Source of the DNA: Marinobacter sp. es.042
GTDB lineage: Bacteria > Pseudomonadota > Gammaproteobacteria > Pseudomonadales > Oleiphilaceae
Length of the DNA stretch: 64,000 bases
Assembly: GCF_900188315.1 (NCBI RefSeq)
Contig: NZ_LT897781.1
Location: 1,736,001 to 1,800,000, forward strand
Direction of reading: 5' to 3'
The notes beneath the pieces were generated by a model that saw only the letters and a program-made list of their open reading frames with translations, had not been told where the DNA came from and searched no databases. Below, one piece after another: positions 1 to 9,658 of this stretch; position 1 is the first letter of the stretch; each line of letters starts with the position of its first letter. The translations under genes were made by a program, and so were the position numbers.

Positions 1-575
1 TTTCCGGCACGCCCGCCAGACTGGGCATATTCCCAGGCCGCTTCAATATCATCCTCGGTCTTGACGGTACTCTGCCCCTTGCCCGAGGAGCTCATCACCG
101 GCTTTACCACAAGTGGCAGGCCTATTTCGTTCACGGCGGCAAGGTACTCTTCCCGGGTACCTGCAAAGCGGTAGGGTGAGGTAGGCAGCCCGAGCTCTTC
201 AGCCGCGAGCCTCCGGATTCCCTCACGGTTCATGGTGAGGTTCACCGCTCTGGCGGTGGGGATGACGCGATAGCCTTCCTCTTCGAGCTTTACCAACTCC
301 GGCGTGGCAATCGCTTCAATCTCCGGAACAATCAGATCCGGCTTTTCCTGTTCGATAACACTGCGCAGGCTAGCGCCGTCCAGCATGTCGATGACATGGC
401 TCCGATGCGCCACCTGCATGGCAGGCGCATCCGCATATCTGTCGACAGCGATCACTTCGACGCCATAGCGCTGAAGTTCAATGACAACTTCCTTGCCAAG
501 CTCACCGGATCCACAAAACAACACCCTGAAGGCATTACCTTTGAGGGGAGTACCAATTCGAACTGAGTCAGTCAT
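1..575 (-). CDS. purT: Formate-dependent phosphoribosylglycinamide formyltransferase PurT, N-terminal part (runs off the window)
   Basis: About 191 of the roughly 390 residues expected for the family are present; the gene continues past position 1. PurT makes formylglycinamide ribonucleotide from GAR, formate and ATP in cytosolic purine synthesis, the folate-independent alternative to PurN. The translated start shows a Rossmann-like GSGELGKE motif at residues 22-29, and an ATP-grasp stretch PLVVKP followed by SSSGKGQS near residue 155, where the family binds ATP. The ATG at 573-575 was chosen because the protein then begins with a short leader ahead of the conserved core. The purine gene purL lies 3 kb away, but four unrelated genes separate them, so they are not one operon. 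Identification rests on my reading of the translated motifs. Confidence 0.93.
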   Translation of the reverse strand, partial: MTDSVRIGTPLKGNAFRVLFCGSGELGKEVVIELQRYGVEVIAVDRYADAPAMQVAHRSHVIDMLDGASLRSVIEQEKPDLIVPEIEAIATPELVKLEEEGYRVIPTARAVNLTMNREGIRRLAAEELGLPTSPYRFAGTREEYLAAVNEIGLPLVVKPVMSSSGKGQSTVKTEDDIEAAWEYAQSGGRAG

Positions 576-593
576 GATTTACCAACACCTATG

Positions 594-782
594 TTAGCCA
601 TGAATCAGGGAACCTTTTTCGCGCTCCGCCACTTTCCGGAGCACCTCGCGCCGTTCGTCGTCATCCATCCTGGTCCAGAGGGTGATCTCATCCCCACTCC
701 GATGGCAGCCCACACAGATGTCATTTTCATCAAGCGCGCAGATGCTTACGCAGGGCGATCGAACCTTGTCAGCAACACTCAT
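594..782 (-). CDS. DUF1289 family small cysteine-rich protein
   Basis: A 62-residue protein with four cysteines (11, 15, 23 and 26) in a CX3C...CX2C arrangement near the N-terminus, then [13 protein letters not shown], typical of DUF1289 proteins such as E. coli YdhL. The cysteine pattern suggests metal binding, but no function is established for the family. Its ATG overlaps the stop codon of the upstream carbonic-anhydrase-like gene by 4 bases, so the two are very probably translated from one message. Confidence 0.88.
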   Translation of the reverse strand: MSVADKVRSPCVSICALDENDICVGCHRSGDEITLWTRMDDDERREVLRKVAEREKGSLIHG

Positions 783-1312
783 TTTTTCGGCTCGCAGGGC
801 TTGAGTTCATCGGCGTAACGAGCAGCATTCTGAACATAGTGCTGCGCACTCATTTCCAGCATCTTCTTCTGGCTATCGTTGAGCTCCCGCTTGATCTTGC
901 CCGGCGAACCGACAACCATGGAGCCGTCAGGCACCTCCATTCCTTCGGGAATGAGAGCATTGGCGCCAATCAGGCAGTGCTTGCCAATCTTTGCTCCGTT
1001 CAGAACCACAGCATTTATGCCAATTAAAGAGTAATCACCAATCTCGCACCCATGGAGCATTACCTTGTGACCAACCGTTACACCCTTACCCAGAGTAAGA
1101 GGCATACCCGGGTCTGTATGCAGCACCGAACCGTCCTGAACATTTGTTTCAGGCCCAATGGTGATCCACTCGTTGTCACCACGTAGAACGGCATTGAACC
1201 AGACGCTGGCCTTATCCATCAGCCGGACACGGCCTATCACCGACGCGTTCTCGGCCACAAAGTGACCTTCACCTTCCAGTTCCGGCGTTCGGTCATTCAA
1301 CTGGTAAAACAT
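779..1312 (-). CDS. Gamma-class carbonic anhydrase-like hexapeptide-repeat protein (YrdA/CaiE type)
   Basis: A 177-residue left-handed beta-helix protein built of hexapeptide repeats with regularly spaced I/V/L-G positions. Three histidines (65, 82 and 87) sit where gamma-carbonic anhydrases bind their metal: DGSVLHTD followed by [12 protein letters not shown]. The family forms trimers with the metal at subunit interfaces; many bacterial YrdA-type members bind metal but have weak or unproven carbonic anhydrase activity, so the enzymatic role is inferred. The gene lies 2 bases after a Nudix gene and overlaps the DUF1289 gene, giving a three-gene minus-strand operon. Confidence 0.9.
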   Translation of the reverse strand: MFYQLNDRTPELEGEGHFVAENASVIGRVRLMDKASVWFNAVLRGDNEWITIGPETNVQDGSVLHTDPGMPLTLGKGVTVGHKVMLHGCEIGDYSLIGINAVVLNGAKIGKHCLIGANALIPEGMEVPDGSMVVGSPGKIKRELNDSQKKMLEMSAQHYVQNAARYADELKPCEPKK

Positions 1313-1314
1313 TC

Positions 1315-1902
1315 TCAGCCTCCTTCAGGCGGTTCAAGCAGATCGATTCCGGCATCGTACACAGCGTTCAGGAAGTCAACCAGAACCACTGCCGACAGGC
1401 CCCAGATCTCGTAGCGTTCCCAACGGTAGCAGGGTACGTAAAACGTATGGTTCAGGAAATCCAGAGCATCTGTGCGCTCCCGCCTGTCTTCCAGGAAAAA
1501 CGATAGAGGCACGCGGAATACACTTTCGATTTCATGGGGGTTTGGCTCCAAAGGATGATCTCCGGGAATCACACCAACGTAAGGTGTAACTAGAATTCCG
1601 TAACGGGACATCACCTGACTGAGCGGCGCAATTATTTGTACTTGATCCGGCGGCAATCCGATCTCTTCATGGGTTTCACGTAACGCCGTTGCTGCCAGAG
1701 ACGGGTCTTCCGGATCCCTTTTGCCGCCGGGATAGGCGACCTGCCCGCGATGGGTGCTCAGATTCTCAGACCTGAGCGTAAAGATCATCTCCGGGTTTTT
1801 CAGGTCGTCGGTTACCGGAACCAGTATGCCTGCCTCAGGATAATCCAGGGCCAGCTGGCGCGGTGCATAGCCGGCCAGGCGCTCGGCAAGTAAATCACGC
1901 AA
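1315..1902 (-). CDS. Nudix hydrolase of the CoA pyrophosphatase type (NudL/YeaB-like)
   Basis: A 195-residue Nudix protein. The Nudix box spans residues 60-82, ending in [11 protein letters not shown], and is preceded by [18 protein letters not shown], the signature that marks CoA pyrophosphatases (LRS-x3-L-x-H-x-GQ-x2-FPGG pattern). Such enzymes split CoA into adenosine 3',5'-bisphosphate and 4'-phosphopantetheine. The start is unusual: the only plausible initiator is the TTG at 1900-1902, since an in-frame TGA lies just upstream and GGAGA is well placed as a ribosome binding site. It heads the minus-strand operon with the carbonic-anhydrase-like and DUF1289 genes, and is divergent from the second Nudix gene at 2000. 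Confidence 0.88.
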   Translation of the reverse strand: MRDLLAERLAGYAPRQLALDYPEAGILVPVTDDLKNPEMIFTLRSENLSTHRGQVAYPGGKRDPEDPSLAATALRETHEEIGLPPDQVQIIAPLSQVMSRYGILVTPYVGVIPGDHPLEPNPHEIESVFRVPLSFFLEDRRERTDALDFLNHTFYVPCYRWERYEIWGLSAVVLVDFLNAVYDAGIDLLEPPEGG

Positions 1903-1999
1903 TGTTCATCTCCACGGTACATCCGGAGGTTGGATGAGACAGAGGCAGCCGGGATCGTTAAACTGACTACCAAACCAATTTAAGTATACGGGGAAAATC

Positions 2000-2551
2000 A
2001 TGAAGTACTGCAGCACATGCGGCCATCCGGTTGAACAACGCATCCCCGAAGGCGATAACCGTCACCGCTATGTCTGTGTCAGCTGCGATACCATACATTA
2101 CCAGAACCCACGGATTGTCGCCGGCACGGTGCCCGTATGGGAAGGCCAGATACTGCTGTGTCGCCGCGCTATCGAACCTCGCTATGGTTACTGGACCCTG
2201 CCTGCTGGTTTCATGGAGAACGCTGAAACCACCATCGAGGCCGCCGAGCGGGAAACGATGGAAGAAGCGCTTGCGGAGGTAAACATTGAAGGCCTCTATT
2301 CCATCATCGACGTCCCGCACATCAATCAGGTACACATGTTCTACCGGGCCACCCTGAAAGACGGTCAGTTTGGCGCAGGTGAGGAGTCTCTCGAATCCAG
2401 ACTGTTCGGCCTGGACGAGATTCCCTGGGAAGAAATCTCGTTCCCGACCGTCAAGCGAACCCTGGAACTTTTCCTGTCTGACTACAGTCGCGAATCCTTC
2501 GGGGTTCACGTGAGTGATATCCGCCACCCCTTGGCGAAAGACCACAAGTAG
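2000..2551 (+). CDS. Nudix hydrolase with N-terminal zinc ribbon
   Basis: A 183-residue protein that starts with a zinc ribbon (Cys4, Cys7, Cys26, Cys29) followed by a Nudix domain with the box at about residues 71-93 (GFMENAETT, then ERETMEEA). The usual final Gly of the box is replaced by Ala-Leu-Ala, as seen in many members of this subfamily. The zinc ribbon plus the HYQNPR motif resembles the group containing NADH pyrophosphatase-like and ADP-ribose pyrophosphatase-like enzymes, but the NudC SQPWPFPxS signature is absent, so the substrate is unknown. It is divergent from the CoA-type Nudix gene, with 97 bases between the starts. Confidence 0.88.
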   Translation: MKYCSTCGHPVEQRIPEGDNRHRYVCVSCDTIHYQNPRIVAGTVPVWEGQILLCRRAIEPRYGYWTLPAGFMENAETTIEAAERETMEEALAEVNIEGLYSIIDVPHINQVHMFYRATLKDGQFGAGEESLESRLFGLDEIPWEEISFPTVKRTLELFLSDYSRESFGVHVSDIRHPLAKDHK

Positions 2552-2560
2552 CGCGGGCGA

Positions 2561-2872
2561 CTACAATTCTTCCATTCGATAGATTTCGTAAGCGGGCTCC
2601 TCGTATGGGTGGGCCTGCTTAAGTGCCGCGAGGGCATCCTTTATCAGATCGTCGGCGCAAACCAGCTCAACCTTGTATTCATCCACCGCTTCAATCTCCC
2701 CGGCATGGCCGAGAAACGGATCGCTTCCTTCAAGCGGACGAAACTGCCCTCTTCCAAGACATTGCCAGGCACAGGAATCGTAATCACCGATTCGACCGGC
2801 GCCGGCATCGAACAATGCCTGTTTGGTTTTTTCGACGTGAGTCTCCGGAACGAAATAACACATCTTGTACAT
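2561..2872 (-). CDS. YqfO/NIF3-like domain protein (stand-alone)
   Basis: A 103-residue protein corresponding to the small ferredoxin-like insert domain of NIF3/YqfO proteins, here encoded alone. It shows MYKMCYFVP at the start, GRIGDYDSCAW in the middle and AHPYEEPAYEIY near the C-terminus, the most characteristic motif. The domain resembles PII-like/CutA folds; no enzymatic function is established. It converges with the zinc-ribbon Nudix gene, with 9 bases between the stops. The 416-bp gap upstream holds its promoter, and two inverted DnaA boxes lie 55 bases before its start. Confidence 0.88.
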   Translation of the reverse strand: MYKMCYFVPETHVEKTKQALFDAGAGRIGDYDSCAWQCLGRGQFRPLEGSDPFLGHAGEIEAVDEYKVELVCADDLIKDALAALKQAHPYEEPAYEIYRMEEL

Positions 2873-2926
2873 CGAAAAACCTCCTTCAGGTCGGATATTT
2901 TTTGTACAGATTAATAGCTTAGATAC

Positions 2927-2949
2927 TTACCCACAGAATCTGTGGATAA
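2927..2949. promoter_or_regulatory. Two inverted DnaA-box-like sites
   Basis: TTACCCACA at 2927-2935 and TGTGGATAA at 2941-2949 (reverse complement TTATCCACA, the canonical DnaA box) face each other across 5 bases. One site is a perfect consensus and the other has one mismatch. They lie 55 bases upstream of the NIF3-like gene start. They could bind DnaA for transcriptional control or titration; function is inferred from sequence only. Confidence 0.5.
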
Positions 2950-3194
2950 CTCTGGGGAAAGTTTTTGGGAACACGCCCTCAAACCCCGTAATCACTGCAC
3001 TTCCGTTAAATTGGCGACAAAATCACCTGATTCATTTATTCTATATTTTTCAATTGGTTATGACTTTTGGGCAAAAGTTGAACCAAATTCCTGCTCTTTG
3101 TGCACAGAACAAACAGGGAGGCACCAGCAATGTGCATAAAAATACTGAGTCAAGGGGATTTTTGCCATTTTTGCCGATTTTTTCCCTTGAAAAA

Positions 3195-3271
3195 CGCCCA
3201 AAAAAAGGGCGCAAAACAAAAAAGCCGGCTTTGGAATAAACACTCATGCTGAGCGCACCCAAAACCGGCTT
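3195..3271 (-). terminator. Tandem rho-independent terminators after purL
   Basis: On the minus strand, 18 bases after the purL stop, arms at 3259-3271 and 3222-3234 pair over 13 positions with one mismatch (AAGCCGG core) around a 24-base loop, and are followed by a T-rich tract. A second small hairpin (3195-3199 with 3207-3211, CGCCC/GGGCG) follows immediately and is also trailed by T residues. The long loop makes the first hairpin less certain. Confidence 0.6.
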
Positions 3272-3288
3272 GTTACTGGAACGGAAAA

Positions 3289-6200
3289 TCAGCCGAACCA
3301 GCGTCTCGCATTTCGGAACATGCGAATCCAGGAACCGTCTTCCTGCCACTCTGAAGGGCGCCAGGAATGCTGGACAGCCCGGAACACTCGCTCGGGATGC
3401 GGCATCATGATGGTGACCCTGCCGTCGCGCGTCGTCACACCAGTAATACCGGCTTCGGACCCATTCGGGTTGTAGGGGTAGCGTACGGTTGCCTGCCCCC
3501 GATTATCCACATAGCGCAGCGCCAACAACTCGTTCTCGGAGAGAGCTTCTGCCGAGGTGCCGCTGGCAAACTCAACCCTGCCCTCGCCGTGGGCAACCGC
3601 AATCGGCATACGGGAACCGGCCATGCCATCCATGAACGCCGACGGTGACGGCAACACCTCAGCCATAACCAGGCGCGCCTCAAACTGCTCCGACTGGTTA
3701 CGTACGAAACGTGGCCAGCCCTCACTTCCCGGAATCAGTTCGTGAAGATTGGAGAGCATCTGACAGCCATTGCACACACCCAGCGCCAGTGTGTCCTGGC
3801 GATTAAAGAACGCCGCAAACTGGTCCCTGACGCGATCGCTGAACAGAATCGATTTGGCCCAGCCCTCGCCAGCGCCCAGAACGTCACCGTAGGAGAAACC
3901 GCCACAGGCAACCAGGCTGTTAAAGCCATCCAGCGTAACCCGGCCGGAGAGCAGATCGCTCATATGCACGTCAACAGAATCGAAGCCGGCACGGTCGAAT
4001 GCGGCCGCCATCTCAACCTGACCATTGACACCCTGCTCCCTCAGAACCGCGACTTTTGGACGAGCTCCGTTGTTGATATACGGGGCAGCCACGTCGTCGT
4101 TGATATCGTAGGAGAGTTCGGCGTGGAGACCGGGATCCTCTGCGTCAAGCAGGTTATCGAATTCTTCACGAGCGCAATCAGCGTTATCCCGGAGCGACTG
4201 AACACGGTAACTGGTCTCGGACCACAGGCGCTGGAGTTCTACCCGAGATTCATCCACCACAGTGCTACCTTCGAAGGTCAGGCGAAGGTTGTCAGTATCA
4301 TTCGGGCTACCGATAACACTGATGTAGTCCCCAAGACCCGCGGCAGAGAATTGCTGCAAGACAAAACCGGTGTCTTCCTTGCTTACCTGGATGACGGCAC
4401 CCAGCTCTTCATTAAACAGTTCCCGAGCAAACTGACTGCGATCCTCGGCTAGGCCATCCAGCTTGATATCAACCCCACAGTGGCCGGCGAAACACATTTC
4501 AGCCAGAGTGACGAACAGGCCGCCATCTGAACGATCGTGATAGGCCAGGAGCTTACCGTCGCTGTTCAGACCCTGAATAACCGCAAAGAAAGCCTTGATG
4601 TCCTCCGGGTCATCCAGATCCGGTGCAACTGCACCGACCTGACGGTAAACCTGAGCCAGAGCGGAGCCCCCGAGGCGGTTCTGGCCCGCAGCAAGATCCA
4701 CGAGGATCAGGTCTGTCTCGCCAGCATCTTTGACCAGCTGGGGAGTCAGCGTCCTGGCAACATCAATAACCGGAGCAAAACCACTGACAATCAATGAAAG
4801 CGGTGCAGTCACGCTTTTCTGTTCGCCACTGTCTTCTTCCCACATGGTCTTCATGGACATGGAGTCCTTGCCCACGGGGATCGTGATTCCAAGCTCCGGG
4901 CACAATTCCATGCCTACGGCGCGAACGGTCTCGTAGAGATTCTCATCTTCACCCGGGTGGCCGGCGGCGGCCATCCAGTTTGCCGAGAGCCGGATATCGG
5001 ACAACTTGCCGATCGGCGCTGCCGCCATATTAGTAATCACTTCACCGACGGCCATGCGACCGGACGCGGGCGCATCGATCGTGGCGACCGGCGTGCGCTC
5101 CCCCATGGCCATTGCTTCACCGGTGCGAACATCGAAGGAGGTGGCCGTCACAGCCACATCAGCGACCGGAACCTGCCAGGGCCCAACCATCTGATCCCGC
5201 GCAACCAGGCCGGTAATGGTCCGGTCACCAATGGTGATCAAAAAGCTCTTGGAGCCAACAGACGGCAGACGCAGTACGCGGCGAATGGCATCATCCAGAT
5301 CGATTTTGGTGGAGTCAAAAATGGGCTTCGTAAAGGAAGCGCGGCTGACACTCCGGTGCATGCGCGGTGGTTTGCCGAACAGCACTTCCATCGGCAGATC
5401 AACCGGCTTGTCGTTGAAGTAGGAATCGCCCAGTTCCAGATGATGAGCTTCTGTTGCCTCGCCTATCACGGCATAGGGGCAGCGCTCGCGGCGGCACAGG
5501 GCGTCAAATTGTTCCAGGTTTTCCGGAGCCACTGCCATCACATACCGTTCCTGGGATTCGTTACACCAGATTTCCAGCGGAGACATTCCCGGCTCGTCAC
5601 TGGGAATGTCGCGAAGCTCGAACTTACCGCCGCGGCCGCCATCTTTGACAAGCTCAGGCATAGCGTTGGACAGACCACCGGCGCCCACATCATGGATGAA
5701 CGCGATAGGGTTCCTGTCGCCCATCTGCCAGCAGCGGTCGATAACTTCCTGGCACCGACGCTCCATCTCAGGGTTGTCCCGCTGCACTGACGCAAAGTCC
5801 AGATTTTCGTTGCTGGAGCCCGAGTCCATGGACGAAGCCGCGCCACCACCCAGACCGATCAGCATGGAGGGCCCACCCAACACGATGAGTTTCGCGCCCA
5901 CCGGAATATTGCCCTTCTCAACATGTTCTTCACGAATGTTGCCCAGACCACCGGCAATCATGATCGGCTTATGGTAACCGCGGACTTCTTCGCCGGCGGC
6001 TCCGGGCACTTTTTCTTCAAAGGTCCGGAAGTAGCCCGCCAGGTTGGGACGTCCGAATTCGTTATTGAATGCCGCGCCGCCAATAGGCCCTTCAATCATG
6101 ATGTCGAGCGGTGAAGCGATACGTTCAGGTTTGCCGTAGTTGATTTCCCATGGCTGGGGATCGTCCGGCAGATTCAGGTTGGAGACTGTGAAACCAGTCA

Positions 6201-7194
6201 GACCCGCCTTGGGCTTGGAACCCCGGCCGGTAGCACCTTCGTCGCGAATTTCGCCGCCGGAGCCCGTGGCGGCGCCGGCGGCAGGGGCAATCGCCGTCGG
6301 GTGGTTGTGCGTTTCCACCTTCATCAGAATATGGATGTCTTCTTCGTTATATCCGTAGACACCCGTCTCGGGATCGGGGAAGAAGCGGCCACCACGACTA
6401 CCCCGAATAACCGAGGCATTGTCCTTGTAGGCGGATAGCACGCCCTCGCTGTTCATTTCGAAGGTATTCCGGATCATGGCGAACAGGGATTTTTCCTGAC
6501 CCTCGCCGTCAATATCCCAGGACGCGTTGAATATCTTGTGGCGACAATGCTCGGAGTTCGCCTGGGCGAACATCATGAGTTCCACGTCGGTCGGATCCCG
6601 TTCAAGATCCGTGAAGGACTTAACCAGGTAGTCAATTTCATCTTCGGCAAGCGCCAGCCCCAGGCGCGAGTTGGCTTCCACCAGGGCATCGCGGCCACCA
6701 GCGAGAACTGGCACCCTTCCCAGAAGCCGAGGCTCTTCATGGCTGAACAACAGCTCTGCGCCGCCCATCTCATGAAATACTTTCTGGGTCATGCGGTCAT
6801 GCAGCAGCGCTGCGATTTTCTCGCGCTGTTCCAGGCCAAGCTTGCGCCCCGAACGAATGTAATAGGCCGTGCCCCGCTCAATCCGGTGTATCTGCCGCAG
6901 GCCACAGTTTCGGGCGATGTCCGTTGCCTTGCTGGACCAGGGCGAGAGCGTGCCGGGGCGAGGCACAACCAGGAAAAGCACGCCGTCAGGCTCTTCCACC
7001 GGCACACTCGGGCCATAGGTCAGGAGCCGGTCCAGAATAGCTTGCTCAGCGTCCGAGAGGTCTGCCTCCAGGTCAACAAAGTGCATGAACTCAGCATAAA
7101 CATGCTCGATTTCAGGCACGATATCCTGAATCCGGGAATGCAATTTGCGGGAGCGGAATGGCGAGAGCGCGGGAGCGCCGCGAAGTTCAAGCAT
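3289..7194 (-). CDS. purL: Phosphoribosylformylglycinamidine synthase PurL (large, single-chain type)
   Basis: At 1301 residues this matches the gammaproteobacterial single-chain FGAR amidotransferase (E. coli 1295). It converts FGAR, glutamine and ATP to FGAM in purine synthesis. Visible parts are an N-terminal PurS-like domain, the AIRS-like ATP-binding halves ([45 protein letters not shown]) and a C-terminal class I glutamine amidotransferase with nucleophile Cys1141 in GVCNGCQML and the His/Glu of PHPERVFR. The frame is open 39 codons further upstream, but the ATG at 7192-7194 gives [11 protein letters not shown], which aligns with the known N-terminus. It is transcribed alone; mltF lies divergently upstream, the purL-mltF arrangement familiar from Pseudomonas. 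Confidence 0.98.
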   Translation of the reverse strand: MLELRGAPALSPFRSRKLHSRIQDIVPEIEHVYAEFMHFVDLEADLSDAEQAILDRLLTYGPSVPVEEPDGVLFLVVPRPGTLSPWSSKATDIARNCGLRQIHRIERGTAYYIRSGRKLGLEQREKIAALLHDRMTQKVFHEMGGAELLFSHEEPRLLGRVPVLAGGRDALVEANSRLGLALAEDEIDYLVKSFTDLERDPTDVELMMFAQANSEHCRHKIFNASWDIDGEGQEKSLFAMIRNTFEMNSEGVLSAYKDNASVIRGSRGGRFFPDPETGVYGYNEEDIHILMKVETHNHPTAIAPAAGAATGSGGEIRDEGATGRGSKPKAGLTGFTVSNLNLPDDPQPWEINYGKPERIASPLDIMIEGPIGGAAFNNEFGRPNLAGYFRTFEEKVPGAAGEEVRGYHKPIMIAGGLGNIREEHVEKGNIPVGAKLIVLGGPSMLIGLGGGAASSMDSGSSNENLDFASVQRDNPEMERRCQEVIDRCWQMGDRNPIAFIHDVGAGGLSNAMPELVKDGGRGGKFELRDIPSDEPGMSPLEIWCNESQERYVMAVAPENLEQFDALCRRERCPYAVIGEATEAHHLELGDSYFNDKPVDLPMEVLFGKPPRMHRSVSRASFTKPIFDSTKIDLDDAIRRVLRLPSVGSKSFLITIGDRTITGLVARDQMVGPWQVPVADVAVTATSFDVRTGEAMAMGERTPVATIDAPASGRMAVGEVITNMAAAPIGKLSDIRLSANWMAAAGHPGEDENLYETVRAVGMELCPELGITIPVGKDSMSMKTMWEEDSGEQKSVTAPLSLIVSGFAPVIDVARTLTPQLVKDAGETDLILVDLAAGQNRLGGSALAQVYRQVGAVAPDLDDPEDIKAFFAVIQGLNSDGKLLAYHDRSDGGLFVTLAEMCFAGHCGVDIKLDGLAEDRSQFARELFNEELGAVIQVSKEDTGFVLQQFSAAGLGDYISVIGSPNDTDNLRLTFEGSTVVDESRVELQRLWSETSYRVQSLRDNADCAREEFDNLLDAEDPGLHAELSYDINDDVAAPYINNGARPKVAVLREQGVNGQVEMAAAFDRAGFDSVDVHMSDLLSGRVTLDGFNSLVACGGFSYGDVLGAGEGWAKSILFSDRVRDQFAAFFNRQDTLALGVCNGCQMLSNLHELIPGSEGWPRFVRNQSEQFEARLVMAEVLPSPSAFMDGMAGSRMPIAVAHGEGRVEFASGTSAEALSENELLALRYVDNRGQATVRYPYNPNGSEAGITGVTTRDGRVTIMMPHPERVFRAVQHSWRPSEWQEDGSWIRMFRNARRWFG

Positions 7195-7457
7195 GATATC
7201 AACCTGTATCGCGCGAAACGGGGAAGTCTGGGTGCAATTTGAAAGGCCGACATGATACTCGAAAGCGGGGTCAGGATACAGCGCTTGAGGCGTTAATCCC
7301 GGGCCGTACAATTAACATTGTTTTGCACATTAATTAACCAGCTTTATTGACCAGGCCTCCGACACCAAGGATCATTGGGAGTGTGGAAAGGAATTCCACG
7401 CTCAGGATAGACAAGGTTGCATGGCTTTAAGCGACGCTACAACCAGATGATCCAGCC

Positions 7458-8990
7458 GTGACGGAGTCCATGGACTTGCCAAAGATATTTGCTGCTTTCA
7501 AAAGCGCATCCGCCGGGATTGTTTTTTTCCTCGGCACTGCCCTGATACTGACCGGATGCTCACAGCCCAGCACTCTCCAGGAAATCCGTGATGAGGGGGT
7601 TCTGCATGTGATTACCCGGACGGCGCCGTCTATCTATGCGGAAAGTGAAGACGGCCCCACCGGCTATGATTACGAACTGGCAAAACTGTTCGCCGAGGAA
7701 CTTGGCGTAAAGCTCCGGGTTCGCGTTGCCGATAACAACACAGAAATCCTGTCTGTTCTGGAAAAGAACTACGCCCACTTCGGGATGCTCGGGCTTTCCA
7801 GACAACCCCATACTGCCAATCAATATCGCACCGTAGCGACCGGCATCACCGCCCAGTCGATCCTGGTTTATAACCGCGATGTCGAGCGGCCTGAATCATT
7901 GCAAGACCTGATCGGGAAAACGGTGCATGTGGTATCCGACAGCAACCACGAGCACCGCCTCAATGAAGCCCGCCAGGAAAACGCAGAGCTTGAATGGCAG
8001 GTGCATTCCGGACTGGACGCCGCGGGCGTTCTGTCCCGCGTTGAGAGCGGCGAATTCCCCTACGCGATGGTTTCCTCCAACGAGCTCGACCTTAACCACG
8101 TATTCTACCCGATGGTGAAGGAGGCCTTTGCCGTTGGAGAGCCCGGTGAACTGGCCTGGTTTTTCCCGTCAGCGCAGGATGATTCCCTGGCAAAAGCGGC
8201 CCGCCAGTTTCTGGAAAGTCTCGAGACCAACGGAACATTGGCCCAGATTTCCGAACGCTTCTATGGCCACCTTGATCGACTGAATTACGTGGGTGCCCGA
8301 ACCTTCATGCATCATGTGGAGAACCGGTTGCCGAAATACGAGGCGCTGTTTCGCGACTATGCCCGCGACTTCAACATGGACTGGCGACTGCTCGCAGCCA
8401 TTGGTTACCAGGAGTCTCACTGGCGCCCCAATGCGGTATCGCCCACCGGGGTCCGTGGACTGATGATGCTGACCCGGAACACCGCCAGCCATATCGGCAT
8501 CAACAACCGCCTGGACGCCGAAGAAAGCATCCAGGGCGGCGCCAAGTATTTCCGGATCGTGCACGAAAAAATCCCGGAACGGATCCCGGAGCCAGACCGC
8601 ACCTGGTTCGCCCTCGCGTCCTACAATGTGGGTTTCGGGCATCTGGAGGACGCCCGTCGGCTTACAGAAGGCGCGGGACGAGATCCTGACCGGTGGATGG
8701 ACGTTAAGGAATTCCTGCCGTTACTGGCCGAGAAGGAATGGTATACCAAGACCCGCTTTGGCTATGCCCGGGGCCACGAACCGGTGGTCTACGTCCAGAA
8801 TATCCGGCGCTATTATGATGTCCTCGCCCGACTTAACCAACCGGGTATTCCGGCGAGCGAAGCAGAGGAACAGATCGTACAGATGGAGGAAAGCCGGGAG
8901 CCGGAAGGCCCATCAGGCGAGCTGCAAACGGACGGAAAGCTCAGGGCCGGCCTGCCCGCAGAACTGGGCATGATACCGCCGACCCTGTGA
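7458..8990 (+). CDS. mltF: Membrane-bound lytic murein transglycosylase F
   Basis: A 510-residue lipoprotein. A hydrophobic signal segment ends in the lipobox LTGC with the lipidated cysteine at residue 34. Residues about 40-270 form a periplasmic solute-binding (SBP_bac_3-like) domain, and residues 300-450 a family 1 soluble-lytic-transglycosylase domain with catalytic Glu319 in IGYQESHW, then GLMMLT and ASYNVGFGH. MltF cleaves the MurNAc-GlcNAc bond of peptidoglycan, forming 1,6-anhydroMurNAc ends, from the inner face of the outer membrane. Two starts are possible: GTG at 7458, or ATG at 7470, which still leaves a full signal peptide. It is divergent from purL and convergent with recX. Confidence 0.95.
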   Translation: MTESMDLPKIFAAFKSASAGIVFFLGTALILTGCSQPSTLQEIRDEGVLHVITRTAPSIYAESEDGPTGYDYELAKLFAEELGVKLRVRVADNNTEILSVLEKNYAHFGMLGLSRQPHTANQYRTVATGITAQSILVYNRDVERPESLQDLIGKTVHVVSDSNHEHRLNEARQENAELEWQVHSGLDAAGVLSRVESGEFPYAMVSSNELDLNHVFYPMVKEAFAVGEPGELAWFFPSAQDDSLAKAARQFLESLETNGTLAQISERFYGHLDRLNYVGARTFMHHVENRLPKYEALFRDYARDFNMDWRLLAAIGYQESHWRPNAVSPTGVRGLMMLTRNTASHIGINNRLDAEESIQGGAKYFRIVHEKIPERIPEPDRTWFALASYNVGFGHLEDARRLTEGAGRDPDRWMDVKEFLPLLAEKEWYTKTRFGYARGHEPVVYVQNIRRYYDVLARLNQPGIPASEAEEQIVQMEESREPEGPSGELQTDGKLRAGLPAELGMIPPTL

Positions 8991-9009
8991 AGAAGCAGAC
9001 TTCCGCCGG

Positions 9010-9480
9010 CTATTCGCTACGAGCCTCAAGCGCACGCTCCACCTGACTGGCGGAAAAGCCTCTACGATTCAGGAAACGTGCCTGCCGCACTTTTTCATCC
9101 CAGTCTTCACTCAGGTCCGCCAGGCCAAACCGCTTATCGCGGATACCGATAGCTCGCTGGCACCAATCCTCCTCCGTCATCTCGTCAACACATTCCGGAG
9201 CCTTGTGAACCCCGCGCTGCTGAAGTTCGCCAAGAATCCGTAGCGGTCCGTAACCAAGGTCCATTCTTTGGCGGGCGTAGACGTCAGCAAACCGATCATC
9301 GTCAAGCCAACCCTCTCTCTCGTAATCATCCAGAACAGCGTTAATAATGTCGCCCGGCAGCTTTCTTTGACGGAGTTTCAGGCTTAACTCGAGGCGACTG
9401 TGCTCGCGTCTGGCAAGCAACCTGAGTGCCGTTGCCCGGGCCTTGTAATCCTGATCGTTGTCATTTTCCTGTTTTGCCAT
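9010..9480 (-). CDS. recX: Regulatory protein RecX
   Basis: A 156-residue basic, helical protein with the RecX three-helix repeat pattern: a first repeat around RATALRLLARREHSR and LKLRQRKLP, and a last one around RQARFLNRRGFSASQVERALE. RecX binds RecA filaments and inhibits their extension and ATPase activity. A frame extension to 9507 exists, but the ATG at 9478-9480 gives the expected MAKQ-type start. In most relatives recX follows recA directly; here the neighbours are mltF and a DUF349 gene, so recX is transcribed apart from recA. Confidence 0.92.
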   Translation of the reverse strand: MAKQENDNDQDYKARATALRLLARREHSRLELSLKLRQRKLPGDIINAVLDDYEREGWLDDDRFADVYARQRMDLGYGPLRILGELQQRGVHKAPECVDEMTEEDWCQRAIGIRDKRFGLADLSEDWDEKVRQARFLNRRGFSASQVERALEARSE

Positions 9481-9658
9481 ACAGACCCTTTCCGCACACG
9501 CATACAAAACGCTAGACTAGCCGCGAATTTTTCCTGCTGGCCAGCACCTCATGCTGACCAGTCAAACTACCCGGCATCCCAGACCGGATGCCGACGGCCG
9601 GTAGCGGCACAACTTTGCCCGACACCGTGAACTGGTTTCAACACCCAAGGATACTCTT

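Larger units (their letters stand above)
2873..3288. other. Intergenic region: AT-rich spacer with DnaA boxes and purL terminators
   Basis: This 416-base stretch separates the divergent start of the NIF3-like gene from the 3' end of purL. It contains two inverted DnaA-box-like 9-mers at 2927-2949, an AT-rich tract around 3030-3060, and two hairpins with A/T runs (3195-3271) reading as terminators for purL on the minus strand. Short open frames cross it on the plus strand, but none shows a family motif or a good ribosome binding site, so I call no gene. Confidence 0.6.

Noticed and set aside
2865..3239. A 124-codon open frame in the gap before purL
   Set aside because: No motif or good ribosome binding site; its sequence runs through terminator hairpins and A-rich tracts.
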